A DNA stretch of 64,000 bases from Brevundimonas sp. (GCF_003248455.1 NZ_QFNM01000010.1:7702-71701); one strand, 5' to 3'. Shown: positions 16,899 to 25,679, counted from the first letter of the stretch. Program-made: numbers and translations. The notes: generated from the letters alone by a model not told the origin.

Positions 16899-17919
16899 GC
16901 TCGACCTTCAGCGGGCGCGACAGAAGGCCGTCGATCAGGCCGTCGACCGTGATCTCGCCGGCCAGCAGGGCGGCGACCCCTTCGGAGATGGGGATTTCCA
17001 CGCCCAGCCGCCCAGCCAGTTCGCGCACCGCCGGCGCGCTCTCATACCCCTCGGCCACCGACCGCTTTCCGGCCAGGGCCTGTTCGACCGTCTGTCCCTG
17101 GCCCAGGGCCAGACCCAGGCTCATGTTGCGCGACTGGGGGCTGGAGCAGGTCAGGACCAGGTCGCCCAGGCCGCACAGGCCCGCCACCGTCTCGGCCTGG
17201 CCGCCCATGGCGACGGCCAGCCGGGTCATTTCGGCGAAGCCGCGCGTGATCAGGGCGGCGTGAGCGCTGCGGCCCAGCTGACGCCCTTCGGAGATGCCGC
17301 AGGCGATCGCCAGCACGTTCTTCAGCGCCCCGCCCGCCTCGGCGCCGGTCAGATCGGTCGCCAGATAGGGCCGGAATCCCGGCGCCGACAGGGTGTTCAG
17401 CAAGGCCTGCCCCAAGGCTTCGTCGGCGCAGGCGAGGGTCACGGCGGTGGGCAGGCCGCGCGCCACCTCGCCGGCGAAACTGGGGCCGGACAGGACGGCG
17501 GCCGGCGCGTCCGGCAGGGTCTCGGCCAACACCTCGGTCATCAGCTTCATCGTGCCGCGCTCGACCCCCTTGGAGCACAGCACCACCGGCGCGCCACCTC
17601 GGTGATGGGGCGCGAAGGCCGTCAGGGTGGCGCGCATATGCTGGGCCGGCGGCACGGCCAGGATCAGGTCGCAGCCGCCCAGGTCCGCCAGATCGGAGGT
17701 GAACTTCAGTTCGTCGGCCAGGGGCACGCCGGGCAGATAGAGGTCGTTGGCCCGCGTGGCCCGCAGGGTTTCGACCAACTGCGGCTCGCGCGCCTGAAGC
17801 GTCGTGTCCAGACCCGCCCGGACGCAGACCTGGGCCAGGGCCGTGCCCCACGCGCCGGCGCCGATCACCCCTGCCGTGCGGAATTCCATGCGCCCTCCCG
17901 TGGCGGTTTCTTTGGTCAT
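16891..17919 (-). CDS. gpsA: Glycerol-3-phosphate dehydrogenase [NAD(P)+]
   Basis: 342 residues from the ATG at 17919, which overlaps the tsaD stop (ATGA); an inner ATG at 17889 (MEFRTAGV) is the alternative. GpsA reduces dihydroxyacetone phosphate to sn-glycerol 3-phosphate for phospholipids. The dinucleotide fold opens AGVIGAGAWGTALAQV. The catalytic lysine region is VLCSKGVERG, and the C-terminal domain has NVLAIACGISEGRQLG and GLGDLVLTCSSPQSRN. Normal length and intact motifs. Confidence 0.96.
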   Translation of the reverse strand: MTKETATGGRMEFRTAGVIGAGAWGTALAQVCVRAGLDTTLQAREPQLVETLRATRANDLYLPGVPLADELKFTSDLADLGGCDLILAVPPAQHMRATLTAFAPHHRGGAPVVLCSKGVERGTMKLMTEVLAETLPDAPAAVLSGPSFAGEVARGLPTAVTLACADEALGQALLNTLSAPGFRPYLATDLTGAEAGGALKNVLAIACGISEGRQLGRSAHAALITRGFAEMTRLAVAMGGQAETVAGLCGLGDLVLTCSSPQSRNMSLGLALGQGQTVEQALAGKRSVAEGYESAPAVRELAGRLGVEIPISEGVAALLAGEITVDGLIDGLLSRPLKVERV

Positions 17920-19073
17920 GCTTTCGCGCCCTTGCGACCCGGCCTGTGCGAAGGATCGGCCAGGGCGCGCGCTTCGTCCAGCGGCCAGCGCGGCCGGGCG
18001 ACCACGTCGATGTCGCTGGTCAGGCCGAGCGCCAGCCGTTCTGCGCCCGCCAGGGCGATCATGGCCGCATTGTCGGTGCAATAGGCCATCGGCGGGGCCA
18101 GGAAGTCGAAGCCGTGTTTCGCCGCAGCCGCCTGAAGCGTGGCGCGGATCGTCTTGTTGGCCGCGACCCCGCCCGCCACCACGAAAAGCCTGTGATCGCT
18201 CGTCTCGGCGTAGTCCTTCATCGCCCGCTCGGACCGATCCGACAGTTGCCGAGCGATCGCGGCCTGGACGGCGGCGGCCAGGTCGGCCTTGTCCTGTTCG
18301 GTCTGGCAGGTCTGGGCGATGCGGAAGGCGGCGGTCTTCAGGCCCGAGAAGGAGAAGTCGCAGTCCTTGCGGCCCAGCAGCGCGCGGGGAAGTTCGTAGC
18401 GCGTGGGATCGCCGCTGACCGCCAGCTTCTCCAGCGCCGGACCGCCGGGGTAGCCCAGGCCCAGGGCCTTGGCGATCTTGTCGAAGGCCTCCCCGGCCGC
18501 GTCGTCGATGGTGGCGCCGATCCGGCTCATGTCGCCGACGCCGCGCACCTCCAGCAGCTGGCAGTGCCCGCCCGAGGCCAGCAGCAACAGGAAGGGATAG
18601 GCGACCTCCGCCCCCAGCCGGGCCGAGACCGCGTGCCCCTCCAGATGATTGACCGCGACCAGCGGCAGGCCGCGCGCCAGGGCCGCCGCCTTGCCGAAGC
18701 TGAGGCCCACCATGACCCCGCCGACCAGGCCCGGCCCGGCGGTCGCCGCGATCCCGTCCAGCGCCTCATAGGCCATGTCCGCCTGGGCCATGGCGCGGCG
18801 CGCGACATCGGCGATCATCTCGACATGGCTGCGCGCCGCGATTTCCGGCACCACCCCGCCATAGGCCGCATGATCGTCGATCTGGCTGTGGATCACCGAG
18901 GACAGGACCTGGGCGCGCCCGCCCAGATCGGAAGGATGCAGACGCACCACCGAGGCGGCCGTCTCGTCGCAGCTGGTCTCCAGCCCCAGAACGGTCAGCG
19001 GTCGGGCATCCGGTCCCGGCGCCGCCCCAGTTGCCGACTTGTCGACGCTGTTATACTCGGCGGACTTCTCCAT
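17916..19073 (-). CDS. tsaD: tRNA N6-threonylcarbamoyladenosine transferase subunit TsaD
   Basis: 385 residues from ATG 19073; a TTG at 19109 would add a basic tail close to hemC and is less likely. TsaD transfers threonylcarbamoyl to A37 of tRNAs that read ANN codons. Motifs are GLETSCDETAASV, the metal-binding HLEGHAVSA (H-x3-H), LASGGHCQL, and GGVAANKTIR. It leads the tsaD-gpsA-Rieske operon and is divergent from hemC across about 40 bases, so their promoters overlap or abut. Confidence 0.97.
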   Translation of the reverse strand: MEKSAEYNSVDKSATGAAPGPDARPLTVLGLETSCDETAASVVRLHPSDLGGRAQVLSSVIHSQIDDHAAYGGVVPEIAARSHVEMIADVARRAMAQADMAYEALDGIAATAGPGLVGGVMVGLSFGKAAALARGLPLVAVNHLEGHAVSARLGAEVAYPFLLLLASGGHCQLLEVRGVGDMSRIGATIDDAAGEAFDKIAKALGLGYPGGPALEKLAVSGDPTRYELPRALLGRKDCDFSFSGLKTAAFRIAQTCQTEQDKADLAAAVQAAIARQLSDRSERAMKDYAETSDHRLFVVAGGVAANKTIRATLQAAAAKHGFDFLAPPMAYCTDNAAMIALAGAERLALGLTSDIDVVARPRWPLDEARALADPSHRPGRKGAKA

Positions 19074-19114
19074 CCGGGTCGAGGTAGCGACCCGGCGTCC
19101 GGTACGCAACGCTC

Positions 19115-20080
19115 ATGACCTTTCCTCTCCGCATCGGCACCCGCCGCTCCAAGCTGGCGCTTGCCCAGTCCGGCATGATGCAGCGCGCCGTCGGCCGCGC
19201 CCTGGGCGTGCCCGAGGCCGAGATCGAGACCGCCGTGCCCCTGGTCGAGATCGTCACCACCGGCGACCGGGTGCAGGACCGCCGTCTGCTGGAGATCGGC
19301 GGCAAGGCCCTGTTCACCAAGGAGATCGAGGAGGCCCTGCTGGACGGGCGCATCGACCTGGCCATCCATTCGATGAAGGATGTCCCCGCCGTTCAGCCAG
19401 ACGGCCTGTGCATCGCCGCCATCCCCGAACGCGAGGACGCCCGCGACGCCTTCGTCAGCCGGAACTACGCCAGCTTCGCCGAACTGCCGATCGGCGCGCG
19501 CCTGGGCACCGCCAGCCTGCGTCGCCAGGCCCAGGCCCTGGCCCTGCGCCCCGACCTGAAGGTCGAGATGCTGCGGGGCAACATCGACACCCGGCTGCGT
19601 CGCGCCGCCGAGGGAGAGTTCGACGCCATCCTTCTGGCTGTATCGGGCATGACGCGGTTGGGCGTGACCGACCCCATCCGCGAGAAATTGTCGCTGGACG
19701 CCTTCCTGCCCGCCCCGGGCCAGGGGGCGCTGGCGATCCAGACCCGCACGGCGGACGCCGACGCCGCCCGGAACGCGCCCTGGGTCGACGCCCTGAACCA
19801 CGCCGAGACCGCCCTGTGCGTCGCCGCCGAGCGCGGGGCCATGACGGCGCTGGAGGGGTCGTGCCGCACCGCCGTCGGCGCCTACGCCCGCATCGAAAAC
19901 GACATGCTGCGCCTGACCACCGAAATGCTCAGTCCGGACGGCTCCGCCCGCTGGCGGCGCGTCGGCGAACTGCCGCAACCTGCCCTGGCCGACGCCCGGT
20001 CTCTAGGCCAGCGGCTGGGCGCCGAGGTCCGCGCCGTCGCCGGCGATCAGGACGTCGATCCCGCAACGCTGGACGGATGA
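19115..20080 (+). CDS. hemC: Hydroxymethylbilane synthase (porphobilinogen deaminase)
   Basis: 321 residues. It joins four porphobilinogens into hydroxymethylbilane for heme. The start MTFPLRIGTRRSKLALAQS, the substrate strand DLAIHSMKDVPA, the arginine-rich GTASLRRQAQ and the cofactor-binding cysteine in LEGSCRTAVGAY are all present. It overlaps hemD by four bases (ATGA). Confidence 0.97.
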   Translation: MTFPLRIGTRRSKLALAQSGMMQRAVGRALGVPEAEIETAVPLVEIVTTGDRVQDRRLLEIGGKALFTKEIEEALLDGRIDLAIHSMKDVPAVQPDGLCIAAIPEREDARDAFVSRNYASFAELPIGARLGTASLRRQAQALALRPDLKVEMLRGNIDTRLRRAAEGEFDAILLAVSGMTRLGVTDPIREKLSLDAFLPAPGQGALAIQTRTADADAARNAPWVDALNHAETALCVAAERGAMTALEGSCRTAVGAYARIENDMLRLTTEMLSPDGSARWRRVGELPQPALADARSLGQRLGAEVRAVAGDQDVDPATLDG

Positions 20081-20799
20081 TCCCGCCCCGCCCGGCCCGC
20101 GTCTGGATCACCCGCGCAGAGCCGGGCGCCGCGCGCACCGCCGCGCGCATCCGCGACATGGGGCTGACGCCCCTCGTCGCTCCTCTGCTGGCGGTCCAGC
20201 CGCTGAGGCCCGCCCTGCCCGACCTGGCGCGATTCGACGCCCTGGCCTTCACCAGTCCCAACGGCGTGGCCGCCTTTTCCGCCCTGACGTCGATGCGCGA
20301 CCGGCCCGTCTTCGCCGTCGGCCACGCCACCGCCCAGGCGGCGCGGAACGCGGGCTTCGTCGCGGTCCGCTCCGCCCAGGGCGACCTGGCCGCCCTCGCC
20401 CGGCTGATCGCGACCCGGATGTCCGGCGGCGCCCTTCTGGTCCCCCAGGCCGAAATACCCGCCGGAGACCTCGCCGTCGCGCTCACGGCGGCCGGCGCCC
20501 CCCACATCGTCGTCCACGGCCTGCCCGTCTACCGCACCCGACCGACGGCCCAGGCGGCGCCCGACGCCTTCGAGGCCGTCCTGGTTCATTCCCCGCGCGC
20601 GGGCGAATTGTTGGCCGACCGCCATGCGGCGCGACTGGACGGCGTCGCCGTCGTCTGCATCTCACCCGCCGCCGCGGCCCCGCTCGCCGCCCCCCTCGCC
20701 GTCATGGGCTTGGCCCCCCTGGCCGCCGCCACGCCCGACGAGGACGCCCTGCTCGCGATCTTGAAACCGGCGCTTGGCAAGCGCGGCCCGTCCGTATAA
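20077..20799 (+). CDS. hemD: Uroporphyrinogen-III synthase
   Basis: 240 residues from the ATG that overlaps the hemC stop. HemD closes and inverts ring D of hydroxymethylbilane to uroporphyrinogen III. The family is weakly conserved, but the start RVWITRAEPGAARTAARI, the strand DALAFTSPNGVAAFSAL, the FAVGHATAQAARNAG motif and the C-terminal VCISPAAAAPL fit it, as does coupling to hemC. Confidence 0.93.
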   Translation: MIPPRPARVWITRAEPGAARTAARIRDMGLTPLVAPLLAVQPLRPALPDLARFDALAFTSPNGVAAFSALTSMRDRPVFAVGHATAQAARNAGFVAVRSAQGDLAALARLIATRMSGGALLVPQAEIPAGDLAVALTAAGAPHIVVHGLPVYRTRPTAQAAPDAFEAVLVHSPRAGELLADRHAARLDGVAVVCISPAAAAPLAAPLAVMGLAPLAAATPDEDALLAILKPALGKRGPSV

Positions 20800-20842
20800 A
20801 GACCCCCTCTCGCGCAGGCGCCCCAAGCCCCTCGCGACCGGA

Positions 20843-20918
20843 GCCGCTTTAGCTCAGCCGGTAGAGCACCTCATTCGTAATGAGGGGGTCGCGTGTTCGA
20901 GTCACGCAAGCGGCACCA
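20843..20918 (+). tRNA. tRNA-Thr (CGT anticodon)
   Basis: A full cloverleaf: acceptor GCCGCTT pairing with AAGCGGC, D-arm GCTCAGCCGGTAGAGC, anticodon stem CCTCA/TGAGG with loop TTCGTAA (anticodon CGT, reads ACG), T-arm around TTCGAGTCAC, and an encoded CCA. Its 3' half is repeated downstream at 21027-21075, the usual scar of integration at a tRNA gene. Confidence 0.95.
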
Positions 20919-20968
20919 CCACCCCAGAGCCACGCTGACGAGGGACCGGCCGGCCGCCAAGGCTAGAG

Positions 20969-21014
20969 GCCCTTCCGCTCGCTAGTTCAGTGGGTACCCA
21001 GTGGGAAGCGCGTT
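20969..21014 (+). repeat. Short direct repeat, copy A, next to tRNA-Thr
   Basis: The stretch AGGCCCTTCCGCTCG...GTGGGTACCCAGTGGGAA is a diverged copy of a sequence seen again at 21119 and 25292. All three lie inside the island and none in the flanking core genes that I can see. Confidence 0.5.
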
Positions 21015-21026
21015 GATCCGTAGCGG

Positions 21027-21075
21027 CATTCGTAATGATGGGGTCGCGTGTTCGAGTCACGCAAGCGGCACCACC
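21027..21075 (+). repeat. 49-bp partial duplication of the tRNA-Thr 3' half (attachment-site remnant)
   Basis: From CATTCGTAATGA to GGCACCACC the 49 bases match tRNA-Thr positions 20872-20920 with one change (T for G after the anticodon stem). The 5' half of a tRNA is absent, so it is not a gene. Integrases of tyrosine type that target tRNA 3' ends leave exactly such a copy. Here it lies only 107 bases beyond the intact tRNA, so either a tiny remnant lies between or it marks the inner edge of a later, now decayed, island. Confidence 0.85.
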
Positions 21076-21118
21076 TTTCCAGAGCACCACTAGCTTTGAC
21101 GCCCGGTCGGGATAAGCC

Positions 21119-21165
21119 GGAAGGCGCTTCCGCTTGGGAGTTGCGTGGGTATGCAGTGGGAGGGC
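21119..21165 (+). repeat. Short direct repeat, copy B, upstream of the hsd genes
   Basis: GGAAGGCGCTTCCGCTTGGG followed by GTTGCGTGGGTATGCAGTGG. It matches copy C at 25292 over about 45 bases with few differences (roughly 33 of the first 36 positions by eye), in the same orientation. Confidence 0.7.
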
Positions 21166-21244
21166 CTTACGGCTGGTTTTGAGCTCATCACTTGCGGAGC
21201 GTCTTCTGGCTGACGGTAGCCAATATCTAAGCTAGGGGTTACGG

Positions 21245-23716
21245 ATGCCCAAGAAGCCTGCCGCCCCCGCGACCTCATTTCCACTTGAAGGCCTTCACCG
21301 TGTCGGGTCCCTCGTGTGGGTACCTTTGAAACACGAATGGCGTGACGTTACGGGGAAGCCAGAGGAGGAGGTGCGGCAAGAATTCATCCGCCATCTCCAC
21401 CTCACGTTGGGCTACAGCCTTGCGCAGATGGGCCAGGAAATGCGGACGCAATCAGGCACTAAGTCTGTGCGCGCGGATATTGTCGTCTGGGGATCTGCTG
21501 ACGAAAAAGCTGACTCCGCGTCCCCCAAAATCGTGGTCGAATGCAAGGCGGAAAGTGTCAGCCTCAATCTGAAGGATTACTATCAGGGCGAGAGCTATGC
21601 TCGGTCGATGGGTGCTGAGTTCTTCGTGGCTCACAACCGTCGCTTCACCGAGCCTTTTGAAGTGGTCCCCGCCGCGCCGGGCAAATTCAAATCAGTTGCC
21701 CGCATTCCGGCAGCTAACGATTGGGGTGACGCGAAGAAGATCAAGGCGATAAAGAGCGCCCAGCGTGCCTTTAATAGAGTGGAGTTCACTCGACTGCTGC
21801 AAACCAGTCACGACATTATTCGTGATGTTCACAAGAAGGACCCCACAGCCGCATTTGACGCGATCTCCAAAGTTCTGTTCATTAAAATGTTCGTCGAGCG
21901 ATCCGGCCTCCACGGCACGTTCACGACCGAATACCTCGACAATCGCAAGAAGCTGGCCTTACCGGGTGATCCGCCGGTTCACCAGCAGCTCTTCGATCAA
22001 ACGAAGAACTTTTACAAAGCCGACAGTCTTTTCACGGAGAGGGACACGCTCGACATTTCAGAGGCGACCTTCCGCCGCATCGTCGAGACGCTGCAGACCT
22101 TCGACCTGGCCAAGACGGGCGACGACATCAAGGGCATCGCCTTTGAGAGGTTCCTCGGCGCCACGTTCCGGGGTGAACTAGGCCAGTTCTTCACTCCTCG
22201 TCCTGTCGTGGATTTTATGGTCGAGATGCTGAATCCTCGAGAAGGGCAACTCATCTGCGACCCGGCCGCTGGATCAGGCGGTTTTCTGATCCGCGCATTC
22301 GAACACGTCCGCAACGATATCGAAGCCGATCTCCAATCGCAGAAGGACGCGAAGCGGGCGGAGATTGAAGCGCTGAAGCTTGATCCCGAAGCGGAAGCCG
22401 ACGCCATCGAAGCGGCCTTTATGGAGATCAATCGGGAACTGCTGCCTTCCACTGACGACAACAAGCCCGTCGATACTCGTCTGGGGCGGCTTGCATGGCG
22501 CTGCATCTTCGGCACAGACGCGGAGCCGCGCGCGGCGCGGACCGCAAAAATGAACATGATCATGCACGGGGACGGGCACGGCGGCATTCACCACCACGAC
22601 GGCTTGGTTGATGTGAATGGTATTTTCCCGGACAGGTTTGATTTGATCGTCACCAACCCGCCGTTCGGCTCAACGGTCGGACGCGATCAACGCCTAGGCG
22701 ACAGTGACGAGACGCAGATCACCACTGATGACGACCTCATCAAGAAGCACCAGAGCCGTTACGGCGAAGTGTGGAAAGAGAACCACGCGCGCTTATTGAA
22801 GGCGCAGGAAGAGCGCACTCCGGTACTCGACCTGTTTGAGATCGGGCGTGACAAGGCCAGCCGCGACACAGAAGTAATCTTCGTCGAGCGGTGCCTTCAA
22901 CTGCTCAAGCCGGGCGGTCTGCTAAACATCGTGCTTCCCGACGGCAACCTCAACAATCCGTCGCTGAACTGGCTTCGCCGCTGGTGCGAGGGGCGGGCCA
23001 AACTGCTGGGCGTGATCAGCCTGCCGGAAGAGACTTTCCGCTCTAGTAAGGCGACGGCCAAATGTTCCGTCGTGACGCTCCGCCGATTCACCACCGAGGA
23101 GGAGGATGCTTGGGAAGCCGCTTGGACGGGGGCCCACGCCGCGCTGGACGGCTATTATGACGCGGAGCGCGATGCCGCTTGCGCCGCCGCGCGCGATGCC
23201 ATCTTGACCGGCGGCGATGCGGACGTGGCGCAGGCGTTGGCCGACCTCGCCTCGTTGGGTGAGGATCAAGTAGGGCCGGGATGGAGCGCCGGAGTTCCGC
23301 CGACCTATCCGCGCATGGCCACGCCGTCCCGCGTAACGAAGACGCGCTGGCGCAAGGAAGGCAAGGACGCCAAACAACTGCGCTTGGCACGGGCAGCGCT
23401 CTCGGAGGCTTGGGAAGGCAAGGCGAGTGCGAAGGCCGTTGCTGCTGAGGCTGGCCGCGCCCTGGCGCGGAGGCTGAAGAAGATCGATTCAGAGCAAACT
23501 GCCGCGCTCTGGGAGCATGTGCGCTCTGCGTTCGATTATCCGGTGTTTTTCGCCGCGCCGAAGGCTGTCGGAATCAGTTCGACCGGCGACACGGGCGAGA
23601 ATGTGCCGAACGAGCTGCCGCAGGTGCTTGAGGCATGGCGCGCGTTCCATGCTTGGCTGGACGCGGGAGCAAAGGCGGAGGACCTGCCGGATTTTCGAGT
23701 ACCCCTCGCTGCCTGA
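21245..23716 (+). CDS. Nuclease-methyltransferase fusion (HsdR N-terminal domain + N6-adenine methylase)
   Basis: 823 residues. The N-terminal domain (about 35-150) resembles the HsdR N-terminal nuclease fold: QEFIRH, then D78 (RADIVVW) and E99-C-K101 (VVECKAE) give a PD-(D/E)XK site. No helicase follows. From about residue 175 it is an N6-adenine methylase of HsdM type: KGIAFERFLGATFRGELGQFFTPR, motif I DPAAGSGGF (339-347) and motif IV NPPF (471-474). A long Ala-rich helical tail ends it. A single chain able to cut and methylate, paired with a separate specificity subunit, is the build of BcgI-like systems. It is lower in GC and unlike its neighbours in codon use, which points to transfer. 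The specificity gene next to it is broken. Confidence 0.85.
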   Translation: MPKKPAAPATSFPLEGLHRVGSLVWVPLKHEWRDVTGKPEEEVRQEFIRHLHLTLGYSLAQMGQEMRTQSGTKSVRADIVVWGSADEKADSASPKIVVECKAESVSLNLKDYYQGESYARSMGAEFFVAHNRRFTEPFEVVPAAPGKFKSVARIPAANDWGDAKKIKAIKSAQRAFNRVEFTRLLQTSHDIIRDVHKKDPTAAFDAISKVLFIKMFVERSGLHGTFTTEYLDNRKKLALPGDPPVHQQLFDQTKNFYKADSLFTERDTLDISEATFRRIVETLQTFDLAKTGDDIKGIAFERFLGATFRGELGQFFTPRPVVDFMVEMLNPREGQLICDPAAGSGGFLIRAFEHVRNDIEADLQSQKDAKRAEIEALKLDPEAEADAIEAAFMEINRELLPSTDDNKPVDTRLGRLAWRCIFGTDAEPRAARTAKMNMIMHGDGHGGIHHHDGLVDVNGIFPDRFDLIVTNPPFGSTVGRDQRLGDSDETQITTDDDLIKKHQSRYGEVWKENHARLLKAQEERTPVLDLFEIGRDKASRDTEVIFVERCLQLLKPGGLLNIVLPDGNLNNPSLNWLRRWCEGRAKLLGVISLPEETFRSSKATAKCSVVTLRRFTTEEEDAWEAAWTGAHAALDGYYDAERDAACAAARDAILTGGDADVAQALADLASLGEDQVGPGWSAGVPPTYPRMATPSRVTKTRWRKEGKDAKQLRLARAALSEAWEGKASAKAVAAEAGRALARRLKKIDSEQTAALWEHVRSAFDYPVFFAAPKAVGISSTGDTGENVPNELPQVLEAWRAFHAWLDAGAKAEDLPDFRVPLAA

Positions 23717-23721
23717 TCCGG

Positions 23722-24725
23722 CGGTGGGGGGAGCTGGACGAATGGAACGTAGAGCTAGACGGAGGGCAGGCTGGTGGCGGAGCCTTGCCGGCCATCAAGT
23801 TGAGCAAGCTCCTCACGCCGATTATCAACCCTATCGCGGCAGAGGAGCGCGACTTTGATTCTCTACGGTAATTGAGAAGATCACTTTCGGTGGGCGAGTG
23901 CAGATTCGTTCTCCGGAGCAACTTGTCGGCTACAAAGGCCCGTTGTTCCGTGCGGCCCCGGGCCAACTCATCATCTCAAAGATCAGAGTTCTCCAGGGTT
24001 CGTTCGCCATTATATCGGACGAGATGGGCGAGTTAGCCCTCAGCCCCGAATACCCCACGTTCGAAATCGACACGTCGCTTATCGATCGGCAGTTTCTTGA
24101 ACTCGCTCTTCGTTCATCTGCCACGCTGGCCGAGCTGCGTCCGACCGGCAACACCACGAAACAGCGCGTCGCACCCGAGAAGTTCCTGACGGCACGCGTG
24201 GCGTGTCCCGAGATCGAAGACCAGCGATCGCTTGTTGACACATATCAGGCTGCGCTTGCTCAGGCAGCGACGCTTGAAGCGGAGGCGACGATCCTGGAAG
24301 CCGAAGGCTTGCGCGCTTTCGAGGCAGCGCTCGGGATCGTGGCTCCCCCGCCGCTACCGGATCGCCCACTCTTTGTGGCGCGCTTTTCGGATATTGGGAG
24401 GTGGAGTCGCGAATCCGTCCTCCGCCATGTCACCGGCACCGAACCGCCGCCCAGCCCACATCCCATAGTCGCGCTTGAAGATGTGATCGCTGATCTTGAA
24501 AACGGCTGGAGTCCCCAATGCCTATCTCGCCCTGCTGATGGCGAGGAATGGGGAGTGTTGAAGGTCGGGGCAATCTCAGCCGGGACCTACAACCCTCACG
24601 AGAACAAGGCGCTGCCTGTTACCTTGACGCCGCGCCCCGCGCTAGAGGTGCGTGCCGGCGATCTCTTGATCGGTCGAGCCAACGTGACTCGCCTGGTCGG
24701 AGCGACAGCCTATGTTGAGGCGTAA
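23722..24725 (+). pseudogene. Type I-like specificity subunit hsdS, frameshifted and truncated
   Basis: Two frames join at about 23866-23871. The first reads WGELDEWNVELDGG...IKLSKLLTPIINPIAAEERDFDSLR and stops. One extra base there would continue it into IEKITFGGRVQIRSPEQLVGYKGPLFRAAPGQLIISKI, the first target-recognition domain. A helical spacer follows (AALAQAATLEAEATILEAEG). A second recognition domain begins ALEDVIADLENGWSPQC and has LKVGAISAGTYNP and RAGDLLIGRANVTRLVGATAYVEA, then stops in the middle of the fold. No clear start codon is seen just after the methylase stop. So this partner of the fusion enzyme is probably inactive, which would leave the enzyme without DNA specificity. Confidence 0.8.
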
Positions 24726-25119
24726 CCCTCGCTGACAGTAGGCTCGCAGAGCGATCGGCGTCTCGATTGATTAGTTGCTTTTGTCCTAGTTCGAATAGTT
24801 CAGACAGCTCGTCGTACACTTCCGTGCCAAACAAAAACTTGGCGCGGTCCACGTTCTGACGAGTGCCTTCGATTATGGTCTGAAGCTGGGCGGTCCCCTC
24901 CGCCGCTGTGTCAAGAAACACTCCGAACTCTACAAAGACCCGGTAGCGCAGATCGAACAGATCGGTTTTCGCTTTTAGCTTCTCGACGCGATGCTGGGAT
25001 TCCTGGATGCCGACTTGCCTCCAGGCCACGGTTGCCGCACCGATGACCGCGAGCAGGCCGGTGACCAAGGTGGCAGCTGCTTCCCAGCTCATGTAGTCGA
25101 ATTTCATCGGCGGAAACAC
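24619..25119 (-). pseudogene. Truncated single-pass membrane protein of unknown function
   Basis: 166 residues from a GTG at 25119 with AGGAG six bases upstream; an ATG at 25107 also exists. Residues 1-130 look like real protein: a membrane span (AAATLVTGLLAVIGAATVAW), then a charged helical region (VGIQESQHRVEKLKAKTDLFDLRYRVF) through FGTEVYDELSELFELGQKQLINRD. The last 40 residues are Arg-rich antisense reading of hsdS. This suggests the gene lost its 3' end at a junction near 24725-24760, where hsdS also breaks off. Confidence 0.55.
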
Positions 25120-25384
25120 GCAACGCTCCTATCGTCTTGGTGAATGATTGCTCGCATCTTCAAGGCGCACAGGCGACCGTCTCCGGGGCCACGCGGGCCT
25201 GACCCGCTCCAGACCATCCCCATCAACCCACCATCCCGCCGCGACGCCATCGCGGTTCACCGGCGCTCGCGCGCCGGCACTCATCGTGAAAGGAAGGCGC
25301 CTCCGCTTGGGGTTGCGTGGGTATGCGGTGAGAAGGCAATGGGGCCGGTCCAGGCTCAGGGCTCATAGCCAGAAGGCACGGTAG
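25120..25384. other. Gene-free island segment with direct repeat copy C
   Basis: No coding frame here has believable protein features. It holds the direct repeat copy C at 25292-25338 (GGAAGGCGCCTCCGCTTGGG then TTGCGTGGGTATGCGGTG), matching copy B 4.2 kb to the left. Confidence 0.6.
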
Positions 25385-25500
25385 CGGCGAGGGCTATGGC
25401 GGAGAGGAAGACGGGAAGCCGTGCGGCGCGCCTTGAGATGGGCCGCGTCGATCATGACCGTGCGGCGTTCGGTCTGGACCCCGGACAGGCCCTCCATGGT
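25385..25500 (-). pseudogene. Remnant of an IS5-family transposase
   Basis: On the minus strand from about 25496 the frame reads EGLSGVQTERRTVMIDAAHL and continues KARRTASRL. The segment TVMIDA-x-x-LKA-x-RTAS is the first catalytic Asp region of IS5-type DDE transposases. The rest diverges after RTAS, and no other transposase motifs or terminal repeats are seen. It is a small decayed fragment at the right edge of the island. Confidence 0.55.
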
Positions 25501-25604
25501 CCTGAGCCTAGATCAAACTGGCAACGACTCGGCAACAGACGCGCGCAAACAGCCCAGCAGGCCGGGACAGCGGCTGAAAAATCCTCACGATTTCAGAGAG
25601 AAGA

Positions 25605-25679
<75 letters not shown>

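Noticed and set aside
21021..21075. Second tRNA-Thr gene
   Set aside because: Only the 3' half is present; no acceptor 5' strand or D-arm, so it is an integration scar.
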